Assembly (NCBI GenBank): GCA_950295325.1
Contig: OX485805.1
Location: 51,980,758-52,044,757, forward strand
Reading direction: 5' to 3'
DNA length: 64,000 bases
Source of the DNA: Polytrichum commune
Taxonomy: Eukaryota > Streptophyta > Polytrichopsida > Polytrichales > Polytrichaceae
Position 1 is the first letter of the stretch, and each line of letters starts with the position of its first letter. The translations under genes and the position numbers were made by a program. The notes below the pieces were generated by a model. It was not told the DNA's origin, ran no database searches, and was given only the letters and a program-made list of their open reading frames with translations. Below, piece after piece: positions 11,581-24,668 of this stretch.

Positions 11581-12614
11581 AATTCAAATGTCTAAATCAA
11601 ATAAATAAAAATTGGAAGTCATTTCGACATGGTCCATTTGTCACTCATTAAAAAGATTGAACTTATAAATGTCAAACCACAAGGAGAATTGGCAGATAGT
11701 TAAGCTTATGAGTCAACCGATTGAAATGGTTAAACACCGACTTATTTTATAAAACTTAACCGGAAACCCAACCTCTATTAAAGAATGAAGAAGATATTTT
11801 GAATGTGATATTTAGTGTCATATGGTATTTTATGTCACTATGATAACTTTACGGATGACACTTCCTTACAAATAAGTGAACAGATGTTGTCATGGATGAT
11901 GGATGAGTTCATTTAGTGTACCACCACCATGTTCACCCATGGTGTCCATTATTATATTTTAGATTCTATGCCATGCTTGCTTGCATACGTAGGGAGGGTT
12001 GCAAGGGGATTGCAAGGTTGTTGATATTGATCTAAGGATCACAAATTTCATTAAGTTATTGGTTTCGTCGAATAATTTGATAAACTTCATGGTAACATTT
12101 TCGTCCCTCATAACCGAGGATTACATATGTAAGTATGTGTTGTATTTCAATCGGCATTACAATATTGCATTTCAGAAATGTTAGGATGCATAACATACCC
12201 GACTTTGTTTCCATGATTGACATGGAATTCGTCCAAACTTCAATCACCCATGACAATACTTGTAAACTTACTCATAAGAAGTCTCGTTACAAAAGTTACC
12301 AAAGTGGCATACAACACTATATGACACTAGATACAATATCTAGTGTACAGATTACGTGGAGGGGTAAGTTCTTGAGCTCTATGAGATAAACTTCAGCATA
12401 AAGGATTGATATCTTGGTGATGGTCCCCACTGCTGCTCGAATTGCAGGAGTTTGAGTCCACGAGATCAGTCAACACCTTGTCACCCTTCCTCGAAACAGC
12501 TTCCAAAACCATGTCTGTACAGGCCTTCCTTTCGAGAAAAAGAAAAAGAAAAAGAATTAGACACAACGAAGCTTCCACTGACATGAACTCCCCGTGAATT
12601 TGAGCCTGTTTTTA

Positions 12615-13113
12615 GGGCCACTTCACACACGAGCCAAGAGCCGTGACCATGAAATTGTGAGAGCCCTAAAGAAAGTGGCCAAAGGCCGTCCCAACACACC
12701 TCCAAAAGCATGCAGTGTGGTCATGGATCCTCGAGTGTAGTGTGAAGCCATATGTGACCGGGCCCTCAACCAAATGCTATTTCAACGAATTTCTATTCAT
12801 GTGGGTCCTCACACATGATATAATAGAATAAATCAACGGTTGTGAGCGTTCGGAGTGCCATGGTCTCCTAGTTATGTGTTAGGCCTACCTCCAAAAACCG
12901 GTTTTTGAAAATAATCCAAGTGACCATGAAACATTATTCATTTGATGCCATGTAGGAAACCATGTGGACTTTACATCCATCTTGCATTCACACTCTCTGT
13001 TGGTCCCTCAAGCGTAGTGTGAAGCAAACTTGGACCGGCTCCACCTTTTCCACCAATGAGAGTGCTTGAAGTGTAATGGTCACGGGCTCTCAGTCTCGTG
13101 TGTGAAGTGGCCC
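12615..13113 (+). mobile_element. Tourist-like MITE (PIF/Harbinger type), copy 1
   Basis: A 499-bp non-coding element. The left end is GGGCCACTTCACACACGAG and the right end is its inverse (CTCGTGTGTGAAGTGGCCC). It is flanked by TTA (12612-12614) and TAA (13114-13116), consistent with the 3-bp TWA target of PIF/Harbinger elements. Internal sequence is shared with 15750-16240 and 21975-22472. Short frames inside are shadows of the repeat. Confidence 0.75.
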
Positions 13114-13116
13114 TAA

Positions 13117-15746
13117 GTCCTAAACTGCATGTCGAGGAGCATTTGAGAACATTTGTTCCTTCCACGTACCACTTTGCGTCCCAAGGACTAACAAGTCAAG
13201 GAGCTCGAACAAGTATGGTTACCATACCTAATTGTGATCCTCACCCAAAAGTGCCCCTTGTAAATTCTTGCTTAAAATGAACATGGTTTGAACATGATAA
13301 TTGAGGATCAATTTTGGACACACCTATAATACACAGTTTCAAAATTTTATAATTTATCCATATCTAGTGCTCAAAAAAAATTTAAGGTTTAACAATTCTA
13401 AATATTGATGAAAACCAACCAGAAACCAAGTTGATCTAGCATTGGCATTTGTCCAAAAATTATATGCTCAAGATGTGTTGGAATCCTCTTTCATTTACCA
13501 ATAAGACCACCTTACAAAAGATGGAGTTATCCAATAATAGTGATGGTATTTACAAATAATGAGTATAGGTAGACTTGAATGTGATTTTATCAGTATAAGC
13601 ACTTGCAAGTTTATTCTCCTTTTACAACTTTGGTCATTATATTGGATTATATATTGTCTCATTGAGTTTGCAATTGAAAATCATGAATTATCGAGGCAAT
13701 TGAATATCATCAAGGCAGCAGCTAATTTCAATGATTACAAAGTATTTGGTCATGATTTGCAATTGCTAACATGCTCAAGCTTTTAATGCTCAAATCCATT
13801 AGCTAGATGATTCCATAAAGTTGGAGGTGTCCACATTATCCTCATGTACCTCGCATGGCAGTGCTTGTAGTTAAAAGCAGACACCAAGAAGGCACATGCC
13901 ATGATGATATTGGACCATAAGCTCAAAATTATTTAGACATCATGATGACTATTATTGGGGGGTGCACCTTACATTGAAACCAAGGATCATGTGTGTTCGC
14001 AGTATACTCCAAAACCCCCCCTATAAAAAAGTTTTTTTGGTACCATCAATTGATTAATAAGATCATATGTCGAATTGTTGTAGATTCCTTTTTGATACCA
14101 ACATAAGCCACTCTATGTATGATGAACATAACATCAATTCAATTGGATCCCTATACTCCAACTAAAGAAAATCATCAAGGCAACGGCTAATTAAATCACC
14201 ATGTATTACTCACCCACCAAAATAAAGCAACTGCACTGCCAATTAGGAACAAAAGTTAGGTGTCTAATTAAGGAAGCTAACCAAATTAGTCTTGTCTACC
14301 TTACCACTAGAGTGCAGATGTTCAACAGAGACAAATGACCTCTAAATTGGTGATACCATAGACATGACCAATGTGAGGTAGAACACCTCCCATCCAAGTC
14401 AACACAAAAGCACACATATGTTCGTTTTTCTTTTCTGTTATGTTATAATGGTGACCACATAAGGCCCACAGACTTAGGTGTGTGGCTTGCATGTTGGCAT
14501 CATCCAAGTTTAATGGAGATCCAAGACACCCTTGAGCATGCTCGACATTTACAGGTGAATATCCATGTAATAGAAGCCTTGACTCTAAACACCGAAAGAC
14601 ACCTTCTAAGAAACGCGCGATTGAATGAGCAATGTTTAGGGGCGGCTCGCATGCAGTCCCTAGTGAAGGAATCGCTTCGAAGATGGGAGAACCCCCAAGC
14701 AAGAGATTTGCTATTGGGACTTAGGAGGAATCCGTGTATCAAAGGCATTTGTCTCATCTATAAGACTCGAGTACTTGTACGAGTCCCAACTCTGAGACAT
14801 TGTCCCAAGGGTCTAATTTTCAATGTGTGCCTCTCTTCTTATCCATATCTTAGGTTGTGACAACGTGAAAGCAACGCCCCATACAATGTTCCATGCGCAT
14901 TATGGTCTAGGCTAGGCTAGGCTAGGACAAGATCAGGCGGCAATGTTTATTGTCCCCAAAAGTAGTTGGGATGCTTAGGCTAATTCAAGTTGGGTCAAAC
15001 TTGTTTTAGCCGACACCATTCTAGCTGACCCATTAGAGCTTCTTAAATCCCAACATTTGGGTGCCAAAACTAATGACACGTATTTAGACTTTGGGTAACC
15101 ATATATCATTTGAATGGTTGTTCTTCATGTTGCATCACGAACTATTGTGATCAACATTTGGTAAATGAATTCACATGCATGCCAGTATACAATACGGGCG
15201 TTAATTTTTATTTTTTCCTTGAATGGTTGTTCTTGGGATATTGTAATGTTGTGTGCATGTAGAGGCCGCTCTAGCAATTTCCAGGTGGTATTACAGTGGG
15301 TTACGACCAATCAAGGAATAATATATGTTCAAATATTTCCTATTGGAATGGAGAATTATCTCTTCAGACAAGGCATTCAATGTAGCATGTACAGTATCAC
15401 ATTGATTTACAACGTGGTATTTAATGAGAGATTGGTTTACAAAATATACATATGGGGATATGATTGTGGTGCACCAAGTTTTGTGTAGAAACAAATACGG
15501 TAGTATGAATTTTTAATTTTTAATTTATTTTATTTTGGGGGGGGGGAGGGAGTGAGTGCACTCCAAGAAACATCTAGCTTAGGTTTTTCACAAGAGGTGT
15601 TCAATTCATCCATATATTTCTTATACATAACAATACACAACCCATCCATTGGGCTCCCTTTCGCAAACCAAACGGGCAGGACTCAAGTCATAGTTATTCC
15701 CGATACAACAAGGCAAGAGGATTCATGGGCATGTGCATCGACCTTC
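13117..15746. other. stretch without recognisable genes
   Basis: About 2.6 kb. Overlapping frames of 126 codons lie on both strands at 14322-14860. They have no recognisable domain, and frames open on both strands at one place usually reflect composition rather than coding. A short GGCTAGGCTAGGCTAGG run lies near 14911, and a poly-G run near 15535. Confidence 0.4.
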
Positions 15747-15749
15747 TTA

Positions 15750-16240
15750 GGGCCACTTCACACACGAGCCAAGAGCCACGACCATGAAATCGTGAGAGCC
15801 CAAAGAAAGTTTCCAAAGGCTGTCCCAAGACACCTCCAAAATCATGTAAGTGTGCTCATGGATCCTCAAGTGCATTGTGAAGTCATGTGTGACCGGGCCC
15901 TTAACCAGAATGTCTATTCATGCGGGTCCTCACACATGAACAAATAGAACAAATCAACGGTTCTGAACGTTCAGAGTGCCATGGTCTCCCGGTTTTGTGT
16001 TAGGCCTACCTTCAAGAGGTGGTTTCTGAAAACAGTCCAAGTGACCATGAAATGTGATCCATTTGATGCCATACATGAATCCATTTAGACTTTACATCCA
16101 TCTTGCATTCACATACTTTGTTGGTCCCTCAAGCATAGTGTGAAGCGAACTTGGACTGGTCAACTCCGCCTTCACCACCAATGAGAGTACTTGAAGTGTA
16201 ATGATCACGGGCTCTCAGTCTCCTGTGTGTGAAGTGGCCT
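15750..16240 (+). mobile_element. Tourist-like MITE, copy 2
   Basis: A 491-bp copy of the element at 12615-13113 in the same orientation. It begins GGGCCACTTCACACACGAGC and ends GTGTGTGAAGTGGCCT. Perfect TTA target duplications flank it (15747-15749 and 16241-16243), which settles the boundaries for the family. Confidence 0.8.
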
Positions 16241-16243
16241 TTA

Positions 16244-19173
16244 GTTAGTATTGGGCCCCATGCAGTGTGCATACATGTGTGTGAACGAACTATTGGAGGC
16301 TTTTTATATTATATTCTGACTTATTTTCAGTGGCAACCCGGGGTCCAACTCACATGTATGTTCACCCATGTAGAGTGAGTATTGTTCATTTTGCAAAGGT
16401 GGCCCATCATAAGTGGGGGGGTTTCCTTCCAAAATTTCCATTAGGGGTGCAAAACCGTAGTATAGAGTCATATTATGTAGCCCCATTAAATTCATGTATG
16501 TTTATTCATGAAGCAGTACTTGTCCTGCCCCCATTCCCCCTTGTCATCCTTCAATGACTTTGTCAACAATCAACCATAAAATGATTTGTGAGCAAATACA
16601 CATAAATGTCCCCTCCAAATACATGGTTATGAAGGACATATGATAAGTATAGTTATAGTCGTCATTTTAAGCAACTAGACGCAATGGAGTACTATATTAT
16701 CTTCACATTTGTTGGGTCTCGTTATTAACGAGAGAGAGAGATGTTTAGCACATTCTAATATGTAGTTTTTACACACCGTAATATATTAATTTTGTAACAT
16801 ATCAAACTGTTAATTATAGATGTGTCCAAAACTAGTCTTAGGCTCAAAATATGTTCAACTCAAGGGAAAATCTACAAGGTTTGGTTTTGGGTAAGGATCA
16901 CAACTAGGCATACTTACTATAAATTTCTCCTAGTGACCACATTGCAGCATTACGACCCAATGCACTGGACTCAATATATGAATGTTGAGGATTCAACACA
17001 ATACATGGGACCTACACAATCATGCTAACGTAGGTAGGTCCCAAACCTACAACTTGGTCTTGTCTCCGTGTTGCGAGCAGTGTGAAATTTTATTTTCCAC
17101 CAAATGACAAGCTAGTGTTTCATATGCTATGGTCCACCCAATCATTGTGGGGGTCACTAGGTCAACCGATCATCTAATTTTTGTGGGGACCAAGATACTT
17201 GAAGAACCCTAACTTAGTAAGAAGAAGAAGAGGAGGAGAAAAACACCACGATGGGAAATCAAATTGGCCAAGTTAACCGATGATCAACGGAAAGTGTCCA
17301 CCTCATAACTAAAGCAGTGACATGTGGACTAACTCCACAACAATTGTCGGTGTTGGCAAACATACGCGGAGTTGTTTAGGGTTTAGGCCATGGGCCCTAA
17401 AACACACAGCGTTTCCTTTGTATGTGTCATGCTGACTTACACATGGTTTGGAAGGAGTACCATGGCACCCTAATGACCAAGTATGTTCCCATGGGCTAGC
17501 CTACCTAACATTAAGAATGTGTGCTTCAAGGTTATCTGTTAATTAACTGCTCATCCGCACACATTATCCATCGTGCTTGAGGGTCCATATGTGAGCCATT
17601 GCGAGTCTTAATCATCTTCCCAAATTGTGGGTGAAACACAAGAGTTGTCTTAAATGGTCATGTCCATCTCTCCTAGATGTTGCGATCGTCTACCTTTGCA
17701 ATGTGGAGATGGTAACTCGTATGATACTACCCTAATAGGATGTCATGTGTGTGTCTTAGGGAGAATATATATACTTTATCATACACCTTAAATGATTGCA
17801 AACACTTGTCCAAACTTCTCACAATGAGAAGTAAAACCACTACTCCATCTCACACTACCATAGTGACTCAAGTCCTTGTCTAATGAAGGTCATGCAAAAA
17901 AGGTTGTAAAAAAATAAAAAATAAAAAAAGCCTCAAACCCTAAGCTCTTGTGAGAAGTCGTCAGAGGTTTTTAACCCCTAAAAGCTTGAGAATTTTAGCT
18001 TGAACCAAAGATGTACAATTAAGTATGAGTTCAAATTTTTTATTGTGTGTTGTCATACAAGGGAAAGTTTTAGAGAGTTTCACTTTAAATCACATCCGCA
18101 AAGTTGAAATATGGATCTTTATCCTTGGTCTCCACCAGATCGTGTTACAAGCATTTTTCCTTCAAAGAATAATTAGAATTCCAAGATGTATCAAACTCAC
18201 TTGATGTTGGATAGGATTGGTTAAACATACGAGTTGTATAATTGGTGAAAAAAAGACAAAAAAATATCAATGTCATTGACATTGTTACTTTTGTAAAATA
18301 GCTAATTTTATAACCAAAAAATTAAGGGTTCCAATCATTTCAAAGGCCATGTCTAAGACTCGCTGTAAACAAATTTTCAATCGAATTGCTCTAGTTGGTG
18401 CAAAACTTTATTATATCAAGGTGAAAGGAAATAAATAAATAATTTCCTTTAGTAATTTATCTTTGAAAAACGGTTGCAACCACGTTTTGGCTTCTTGGGC
18501 ATTTAGGGGATAAGCTACGTGATGAGCTTGGAAGCTCGAACTCATTGGGCTCTTTGGGGGTAGTTTTTTGAGGTGTCCCCTCTACACCCAACAACACTAC
18601 CTTATTCTCTGCACTTTTGACGAGCTTCAATGTAGGTATTTCCATAACCATGAACATTGCAACCTACACAGTTCTCTTTTGCCCCAAAACTCCAAACTAC
18701 TACATTTTTATAGTATTTAAATTCATTCCAATAGATACAAGTATATACAATTCTTTATGTCATGGTATATTTGCCCCGACATACAATAGGGATCATGCTA
18801 ATTAGGTAGGGGGCAGGTGGGGCGGCATCAACCGACCTTCCCGAATACCTTGAGCACATACCTTGTGGTGGTAAACAAAGGCCATGGCTAGACACCCCGC
18901 CTCCCTCCTTGAGCTGGGCCCCTACCACTATTACCAAGGTAAAAGGGTCTAGTAACAAATGACTCTGATAGATGTGTGATTAACTCGTCTAAAATAAGCC
19001 TCAATAGACCAATTCAAAGGTCTTTGGAATTAATTTCTGGGTCAAATCATCTAGAAAAAGAAAACTACACACTCCACTATAATAATTAACTCCATTTTCT
19101 CGTTGGGTACTAGTGGTGGTGGGGATCCAACTCAATGACAGGTGGCTGTCTGGCATTGGCCGTGTAAACAAAC
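16244..19173. other. stretch without recognisable genes
   Basis: About 2.9 kb, AT-rich. Short frames (16822-17028 on plus, 18457-18657 on minus) have no recognisable domain or splice context. A GA run lies near 16731, and A/T-rich runs near 17908 and 18246. Confidence 0.4.
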
Positions 19174-19355
19174 ATGTATACTGTATATGGAGAATTGTGG
19201 GGCCAAGAGAATTGCTCACAAGTTGGGTCCCATGAGAGGGCCCGTAACCGTAAATTGATGGGCCATGTATACTGTATATGGAGAATTGTGGGGCCAAGAG
19301 AATTGCTCACAAGTTGGGTCCCATGAGAGGGCCCGTAACCGTAAATTTATGGGCC
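19174..19355 (+). repeat. recent 91-bp tandem duplication
   Basis: Two directly adjacent copies, 19174-19264 and 19265-19355, both starting ATGTATACTGTATATGGAGA. I count one difference (AAATTGATGG versus AAATTTATGG). Such identity in otherwise decayed DNA implies a recent event, or an assembly duplication. Confidence 0.9.
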
Positions 19356-19610
19356 CCATAAGTGGTCCCGGATGGGAAGCATCTCTTTTGGAATTTTCGC
19401 ATAATACACATGGTGGTGGAGTGAGAGAAGTTTGTAGTATCTTACAACAAAGGTAAGTTGGTCATGTATTTGCATGTGATTCTATATGCTTGGCTAACTA
19501 GCCTAAAAACATTCCATACATGTGTTGGTTCAGAGTAGTATGTATACCATTGCTAGCTGTTGAGTTATAGGGTTGAATATTGAATACTATAACACGCACA
19601 TTCGATCAAA

Positions 19611-19748
19611 CATAACATCATTTAGATTCATAACAGTATTTTGTGGGACTGACAATATTTCACAGAATATTCTTGACGTTCAGTCTGGATGTGGGGAATA
19701 TTTTGTGAAATGTCACATAACATTGTTATGGATCTGAATAATGTTATG
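19611..19748. repeat. foldback structure (imperfect inverted repeat)
   Basis: The left arm at 19611-19672 (CATAACATCATTTAGATTCA ... CACAGAATATTC) pairs with the right arm at 19696-19748 (GAATATTTTGTGAAAT ... TGTTATG) across a ~23-bp spacer, with a few mismatches and gaps. It could be a small MITE or the remnant of a small-RNA-type hairpin. No known microRNA is recognised. Confidence 0.6.
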
Positions 19749-21199
19749 AACAATATACTGAGCTAGGTGATTTAGAAAAAGATAAACTGAAAGTATGTTT
19801 GTCACGTTGAGATCTCATCACATACCATGGGGCCTATGAGGACATGCTTGGTGCCACCGGTAACTCCTCATCACTTAAGGTGCATCATCACTTTGGTGAA
19901 TCAATGGGTGCATCGATTTGGTTTCCTTGTATCTAAACCAAATATGAGGCATACATTGAGTTTGAAGATATTTATGGCATGGAAAATCATGCCAAGTATG
20001 ACTATGTATGTTTTTGGGTGCGGACGACTTCCTCGAGTCATTTGAAGTCTACAAATAACATTTCAAAGATAAAATTGTCACGATGCCTTATTTGCAAGGC
20101 ACTTACTTGTTATGATTCATGTGACCGGAAACTCACATCTAATTGCCTCCAAACATACCGAGTGTATGGTTTTGATTGTTTGATTAATGAAGAAATCATC
20201 GAAATCTACCTCTGAGGATATATATATATATATATATATACAAAAGACATGCAGGCTAGATTTCCTATGAAAATTGCCAATTTATATAACCCAAATCCTA
20301 CAAACTATTTGTAAATCATTTGACCCATCATCCACAATATTATCTCACACGATTCGACACTTGAACATTTCGTATTTAGAAAGTAGGTATCTTGCTACGA
20401 AGTTGGTGCTTACATCTATGTGGTTGGGTTCCAATGTGAAACCACTTGATCTTATGTGAATAGTCTTTGCAAGTACACAAATTTTTGAAAGGTTGTAATG
20501 GGGGATGGAGATTTATATTAATTGATTTTTAAGTATGACTGGAGAAATCACTCGTCCAAAAAAATAAGGGATGTGCATTTGTGGAGACAAAAACATCAAA
20601 CAACAATTACAATTTCAAATGTGTTGTATTTCATGTTCGCCGACCACCATATTTGTGTAGTTTTATAATCTAGTGCACGTCATATTGGTGGTTGGAATTG
20701 TCTAAAGTTCATGCATAAATCCAAATATACTCTAATCTTAGATATTTCAAATTTGAGGGATGGGATAATCAATGAAGGTACAATCTACCTCTTTAATACA
20801 ACAATGTCAATATAATGATACAAATTTTGCAAGCCGGACTTTCTAGTTAGAAACTACCTTTGTAAATATGATTGTGACATTGTAAATAAGACACTCATGG
20901 ACCCCCAAAATGTCATATTATAGAGGTAATAAATGCATATATGTATGGCGTGTCCCACACACGTACAAATACATAGTTATTATGAAAATTTTGTAACTTT
21001 CTCATATGAAAAGTGGACAAAAGAACATGTTAAGGTTAAATGACTTTAAAACATGGGAATTAGGAAATCGGTTCTTTATCTCAAAACCTATTCAAGAGAC
21101 TCATTAGCTTCTATCTCTTTCATAATAATTTTCACCTAAACCCTATCCTAAACCAAGGTGCACAATTTGTTTTTGTTTTTGCATTTTAAACTGAATGTT
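19749..21199. other. stretch without genes; (TA)n microsatellite
   Basis: AT-rich sequence. A (TA)11 run lies at 20219-20240. Nothing coding is recognised. Confidence 0.5.
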
Positions 21200-21690
21200 T
21201 ATCAGATTTCTTGATTCACGTATTTTTGGAAGCTATTGGAATTTGTGCTTCTTTTGGTGGTAGTTTTTCTCACTTATGAGTTGTATTAGTAAAGTTATGA
21301 CTTTTTGAAGGTTGGTTGAGTTTTAAAAGTTGATTTCAAGGCAACGATGTACTTTTGCACATTATGAGGTCAATCATGATCCCATCATTATGATCTACAT
21401 ATTTTTGGAAAGCTATTGAAACTTTGTCATTTTTGGATGGTAGTTATGCTCACTTATGAGTTGTATTAATAGAGTTATGACCGTTGGGAGGTTGGTTGAG
21501 TTCTAAAAGTTGATTTCAAGACAATGATCTACTTTTGCACATTATGATGTCAATTCCGATTTTATCATGTTGACTGACATATTGTTGGAAAGTTATTAAA
21601 AAAAACACATCATGCAGTGGTAGTTTTGCTCAATCTTGAGTTTTTTTGATAGAAGTATGACAGTAATAGGTGATGTGCAAAATTATACTA
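21200..21690 (+). repeat. three-copy tandem array, period about 180 bp
   Basis: The motif TATTTTTGGAAAGCTATTGA recurs at about 21221, 21400 and 21580 (the last diverged). In each unit it is followed by GGTGGTAGTTTT-type, CACTTATGAGTTGTATTA and TTTTGCACATTATGAGGTCA blocks. The period of 179-180 bp is close to the usual monomer length of plant satellites. Copies are about 70-85 percent similar by eye. Confidence 0.75.
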
Positions 21691-21974
21691 TGGTGATTTT
21701 ATTTCAAAATGCTAGCATCAACGGACCATTGATTCCTTCTTCAAGTCCACATACATTTCATGAGAAAAAAATGCATATTCATAAAGACATTTGAAAGAAT
21801 ATTTATTTCATATATGTGGCCACATATCGAATGTGTGTTTTCATGAAATACCTCGTTATCATGACAAAGAGGTATAGTTTATCACATTATTGAGTTTGTG
21901 ACACCTCGATAATACGTTGATTTTCTCCTTTCCCAAATGTGGCAGATTAGAGAGGTAGGATTGTACACAACCAA

Positions 21975-22472
21975 GGGCCACTTCACACACGAGATTGAGA
22001 GCCCGTGACCATTACACTTCAAGCACTCTCATTGGGGGGAAACGCAAAGCCGGTCCAAGTTCGCTTCACACTACACTTGAGGGATCAACGGAGTATGTGA
22101 ATGCAAGATGGACGTATGGTCTACATGAATCCCTACATGGCATCAAATGGATCATGTTTCATGGTCACTTGGACTATTTTCAAAAACCACCTCTTGGAGG
22201 TAGGCCTAACACAAAACTGGGAGACCATGACACTCTAAATGCTCACAACCGTTGATTATTTTATTATATCATGTGTGAGGACCCGCATGAATAGAAATTC
22301 ATTGAAATAGCATTTGGTTGAGGGCTCGGTCACATAAGACTTCACACTACACTTGAAGATCCGTAACCACACCTCGCAATTTCGGAGGTGTCTTGGAACA
22401 ACATTTGGACACTTTCTTTTGGGCTCTCACAATTTCATGGTCACAGCTCTTGGCTCATGTGTGAAGTGGTCC
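21975..22472 (-). mobile_element. Tourist-like MITE, copy 3 (inverted)
   Basis: A 498-bp copy of the 12615-13113 element in the opposite orientation. It begins GGGCCACTTCACACACGAGA and ends CATGTGTGAAGTGGTCC. The flanks (CAA and TAT) no longer match, so the target duplication has decayed. Confidence 0.7.
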
Positions 22473-22474
22473 TA

Positions 22475-24116
22475 TGGGAGGGAAAATGAACCATCTAACA
22501 AGGGTTGGACATGTTTTATTAATAAAAAATGGGCTTAGATGGATTTATTGCACAAAGTGGCAGTTGCAAGAACATAAACAAACCAATGGGGTTGGGACGA
22601 GGACTAAACCATCACAAGGTGCTCACTGGCACAGGGCATGGCTTTTGATCATATGAAGTTATAGCAATGCAACATAGCATTGATTGTTTCTCTTTGGGAA
22701 GAAACATAAAAAGGAAATAAAGAAAAACAGAAAATACGTCAGTTTTTATCTGATGTTATGATGTTATAATCCAAGTTAGTGCTAAATTTGGTTTAAGTTT
22801 TATATGTGTGAGGCTTCTAGTTGCATGACCATACCATTGTTCAATCATGTGGTTCAGTTCCATGATTGTCAGCCCTAAACCCTCACCCTTAATGCGTCCT
22901 AGTCCGGGTGAGAGCCAAGGGCGACATGCACCTAATTCTCCTGGCTTTTCTGACCTCAGTGAGTCAAACCCCCCAAATGCAAGGCCCTCACACATGCTAC
23001 AACTTTCACTTTAAAGATCACAAGGTAATCAGTGTTTAAGAACACTCTAACACCTTGTGATCGGTCAATCCGTGCATTATTCTCATAAATCACCAAGGAA
23101 CACATCAACCAATACACTCACTACTTCCACTCTAATGTTGTCTTATTTATCCTAAGGAAAACACTAATGCTACCACTCAAATCCCCTTTTCTCTAATCTA
23201 CCTACTATATTGGAAGAGGGTGGCATATACCCTAGTAAACATTGCCCTTCTCCTTAGCTACAACCTAATTGCTAAACTTCAATCTCGGAAATGGGCCCGG
23301 AAATCAACGCTGTTCACTGTCAATGTAAGCCCGTCATCCGCCCGTCATGCTCCCGTCAACACCCTTCACTGCGACAGATGGCCCCTTCACGGCAGCCAGT
23401 GACTTGCCTCGAGTTACAGTACCCATACGCTCTCTCCTATGATCCCCTTCACTGCATCCAGTAGCTTGTCACCACTTCAGCCTCATTCAGCCCTCGATTT
23501 CTCCCCTCATTGGCCATTCACCGATCATTCCTCACTCTCTTTCCGAGGCAGAACCCTCCTTCTGCAGCCTAAGCAGCTTCCGAATCCTCACCAGGCTGCC
23601 CAATTCATCCCCCTTCGCCACTCTGCAAGCGCACTGGATTTCTCCGAAATCCACTGACCTGCACTTGAGATTATTACCCAATTAGCTGCTGTCGATTTAC
23701 TCCTTCCCTCCTTCAGTGAAACCTCCTTCTCACCCTTGTGACAATCTCATTCCGAACCCACCTTTAGGCTGCTGGAATCGCCCAATTACATTACCACAGC
23801 ATTGAATTCGATTCACTTCTAAAACCAAGTTAAAATCAGAGTCAGACTTGGCAATCTGTCTCATTGTTTAGCCCCCTTTCTCCTCTTCATTCGAACACAT
23901 CCCTTCCCAGTAGCCATCATAGTCTCAAACCTCCTGTTGAGCTGCAAAAAATGGTTGCTGGATCCCAGCTCCGCCACAAGGAAGAGAGTCGCAACTTCCT
24001 TTCCCAGTAAAACCAACACCGAACCTTCCATTCTCAAGAAAACCCAGCCTCACCTCGGCATTCCTCCCCACTTACAGATCGGTGAAGCCTTCTTGGGCTC
24101 AGCCGCCATCCCTTTA
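22475..24116. other. stretch without genes, pyrimidine-rich from 23100
   Basis: No recognisable gene. About 22870-22930 (CACCCTTAATGCGTCCTAGT, GGGTGAGAGCC) resembles the reverse complement of about 25250-25290, which suggests inverted copies of one decayed element. The pyrimidine-rich part has open frames (23439-23657, 23937-24119) that are low in complexity. Confidence 0.4.
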
Positions 24117-24143
24117 TGAGCCCAAAATGAGTGCTCATATTTG
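24117..24143 (+). repeat. left copy of an inverted terminal-like motif
   Basis: Begins TGAGCCCAAAATGAGTGCTC. The reverse complement of 32588-32614 begins TGAGCCCAAGATGGCGCTCA; I align about 23 of 27 positions. A mirrored TTGGGCTCA also lies just outside at 24093-24101. No target duplication was found. Confidence 0.4.
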
Positions 24144-24471
24144 TTTTATGTTTAGAATTTAATTAGAATTGCAATTGGAGTGTTACTGAAACAATTAAAA
24201 GTATAAAAAGAGTGAGGAGTGGTGTGGATTTATGTTTAGGCCTTAAGCCTATTTGTGTGGTTAATTAGAAGCTTAGTGACATTACGGAGTGTTTTGATTA
24301 GAGGAGTAGTGCTTGATGAGGCAAGGGGAAGTGCCTTTGATTTAAATGTTTGAATTATAACATGTTCTTGTTGGTTTAGGGGGTGAGGGTTTAGTGGATA
24401 GGATAAGGTCCTACTAAGTAGGAGAAAGCTAAGGAGGTTGTGGTTTGGATGCCCTCCCTCCTTCCTTCCTC

Positions 24472-24526
24472 CTCTCTCTCATTCTCTCTCTCTCTCTCTC
24501 TCTTGGTGGGTGTGTGTGTGTGTGTG
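24472..24526 (+). repeat. (CT)n and (GT)n microsatellites
   Basis: A CT run from about 24472 to 24503 is followed by a TG run at about 24508-24524. A second (CT)n run lies at 25717-25745. Confidence 0.9.
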
Positions 24527-24549
24527 GAGTAGGGTGGAGAGAATTTTAG

Positions 24550-24655
24550 TTGATTAGAGGGAGATCAGAAATTTAGTTGATTGGAGGGAGATTAGAAATT
24601 TAGTGATTAGAGGTAGATTAGAAATTTAGTGGATTAAAAGGGAGATTAGAAATAG
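24550..24655 (+). repeat. four-copy tandem repeat, period about 27 bp
   Basis: Units of the form GATTAGAGGGAGAT(T/C)AG followed by AAATTTAGT recur four times with small changes. They lie directly upstream of another minisatellite (24669-24910). Confidence 0.8.
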
Positions 24656-24668
24656 TTACTAAGATAGG

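Larger units (their letters stand above)
8691..12611. other. AT-rich stretch without genes; two copies of a dispersed repeat
   Basis: About 3.9 kb of low-complexity, AT-rich sequence, including a short (ATAA/AAAT) run near 9440 and a poly-G run near 10021. Two related repeats occur at about 10195-10310 and 11470-11580. No frame longer than about 85 codons looks coding. Confidence 0.5.

Noticed and set aside
14322..14860. Overlapping 126-codon frames on both strands
   Set aside because: No domain, no splice context, and simultaneous openness on both strands points to base composition.
21995..22255. 86-codon frame inside MITE copy 3
   Set aside because: The same sequence is non-coding in the other two copies; it is a shadow of the repeat.
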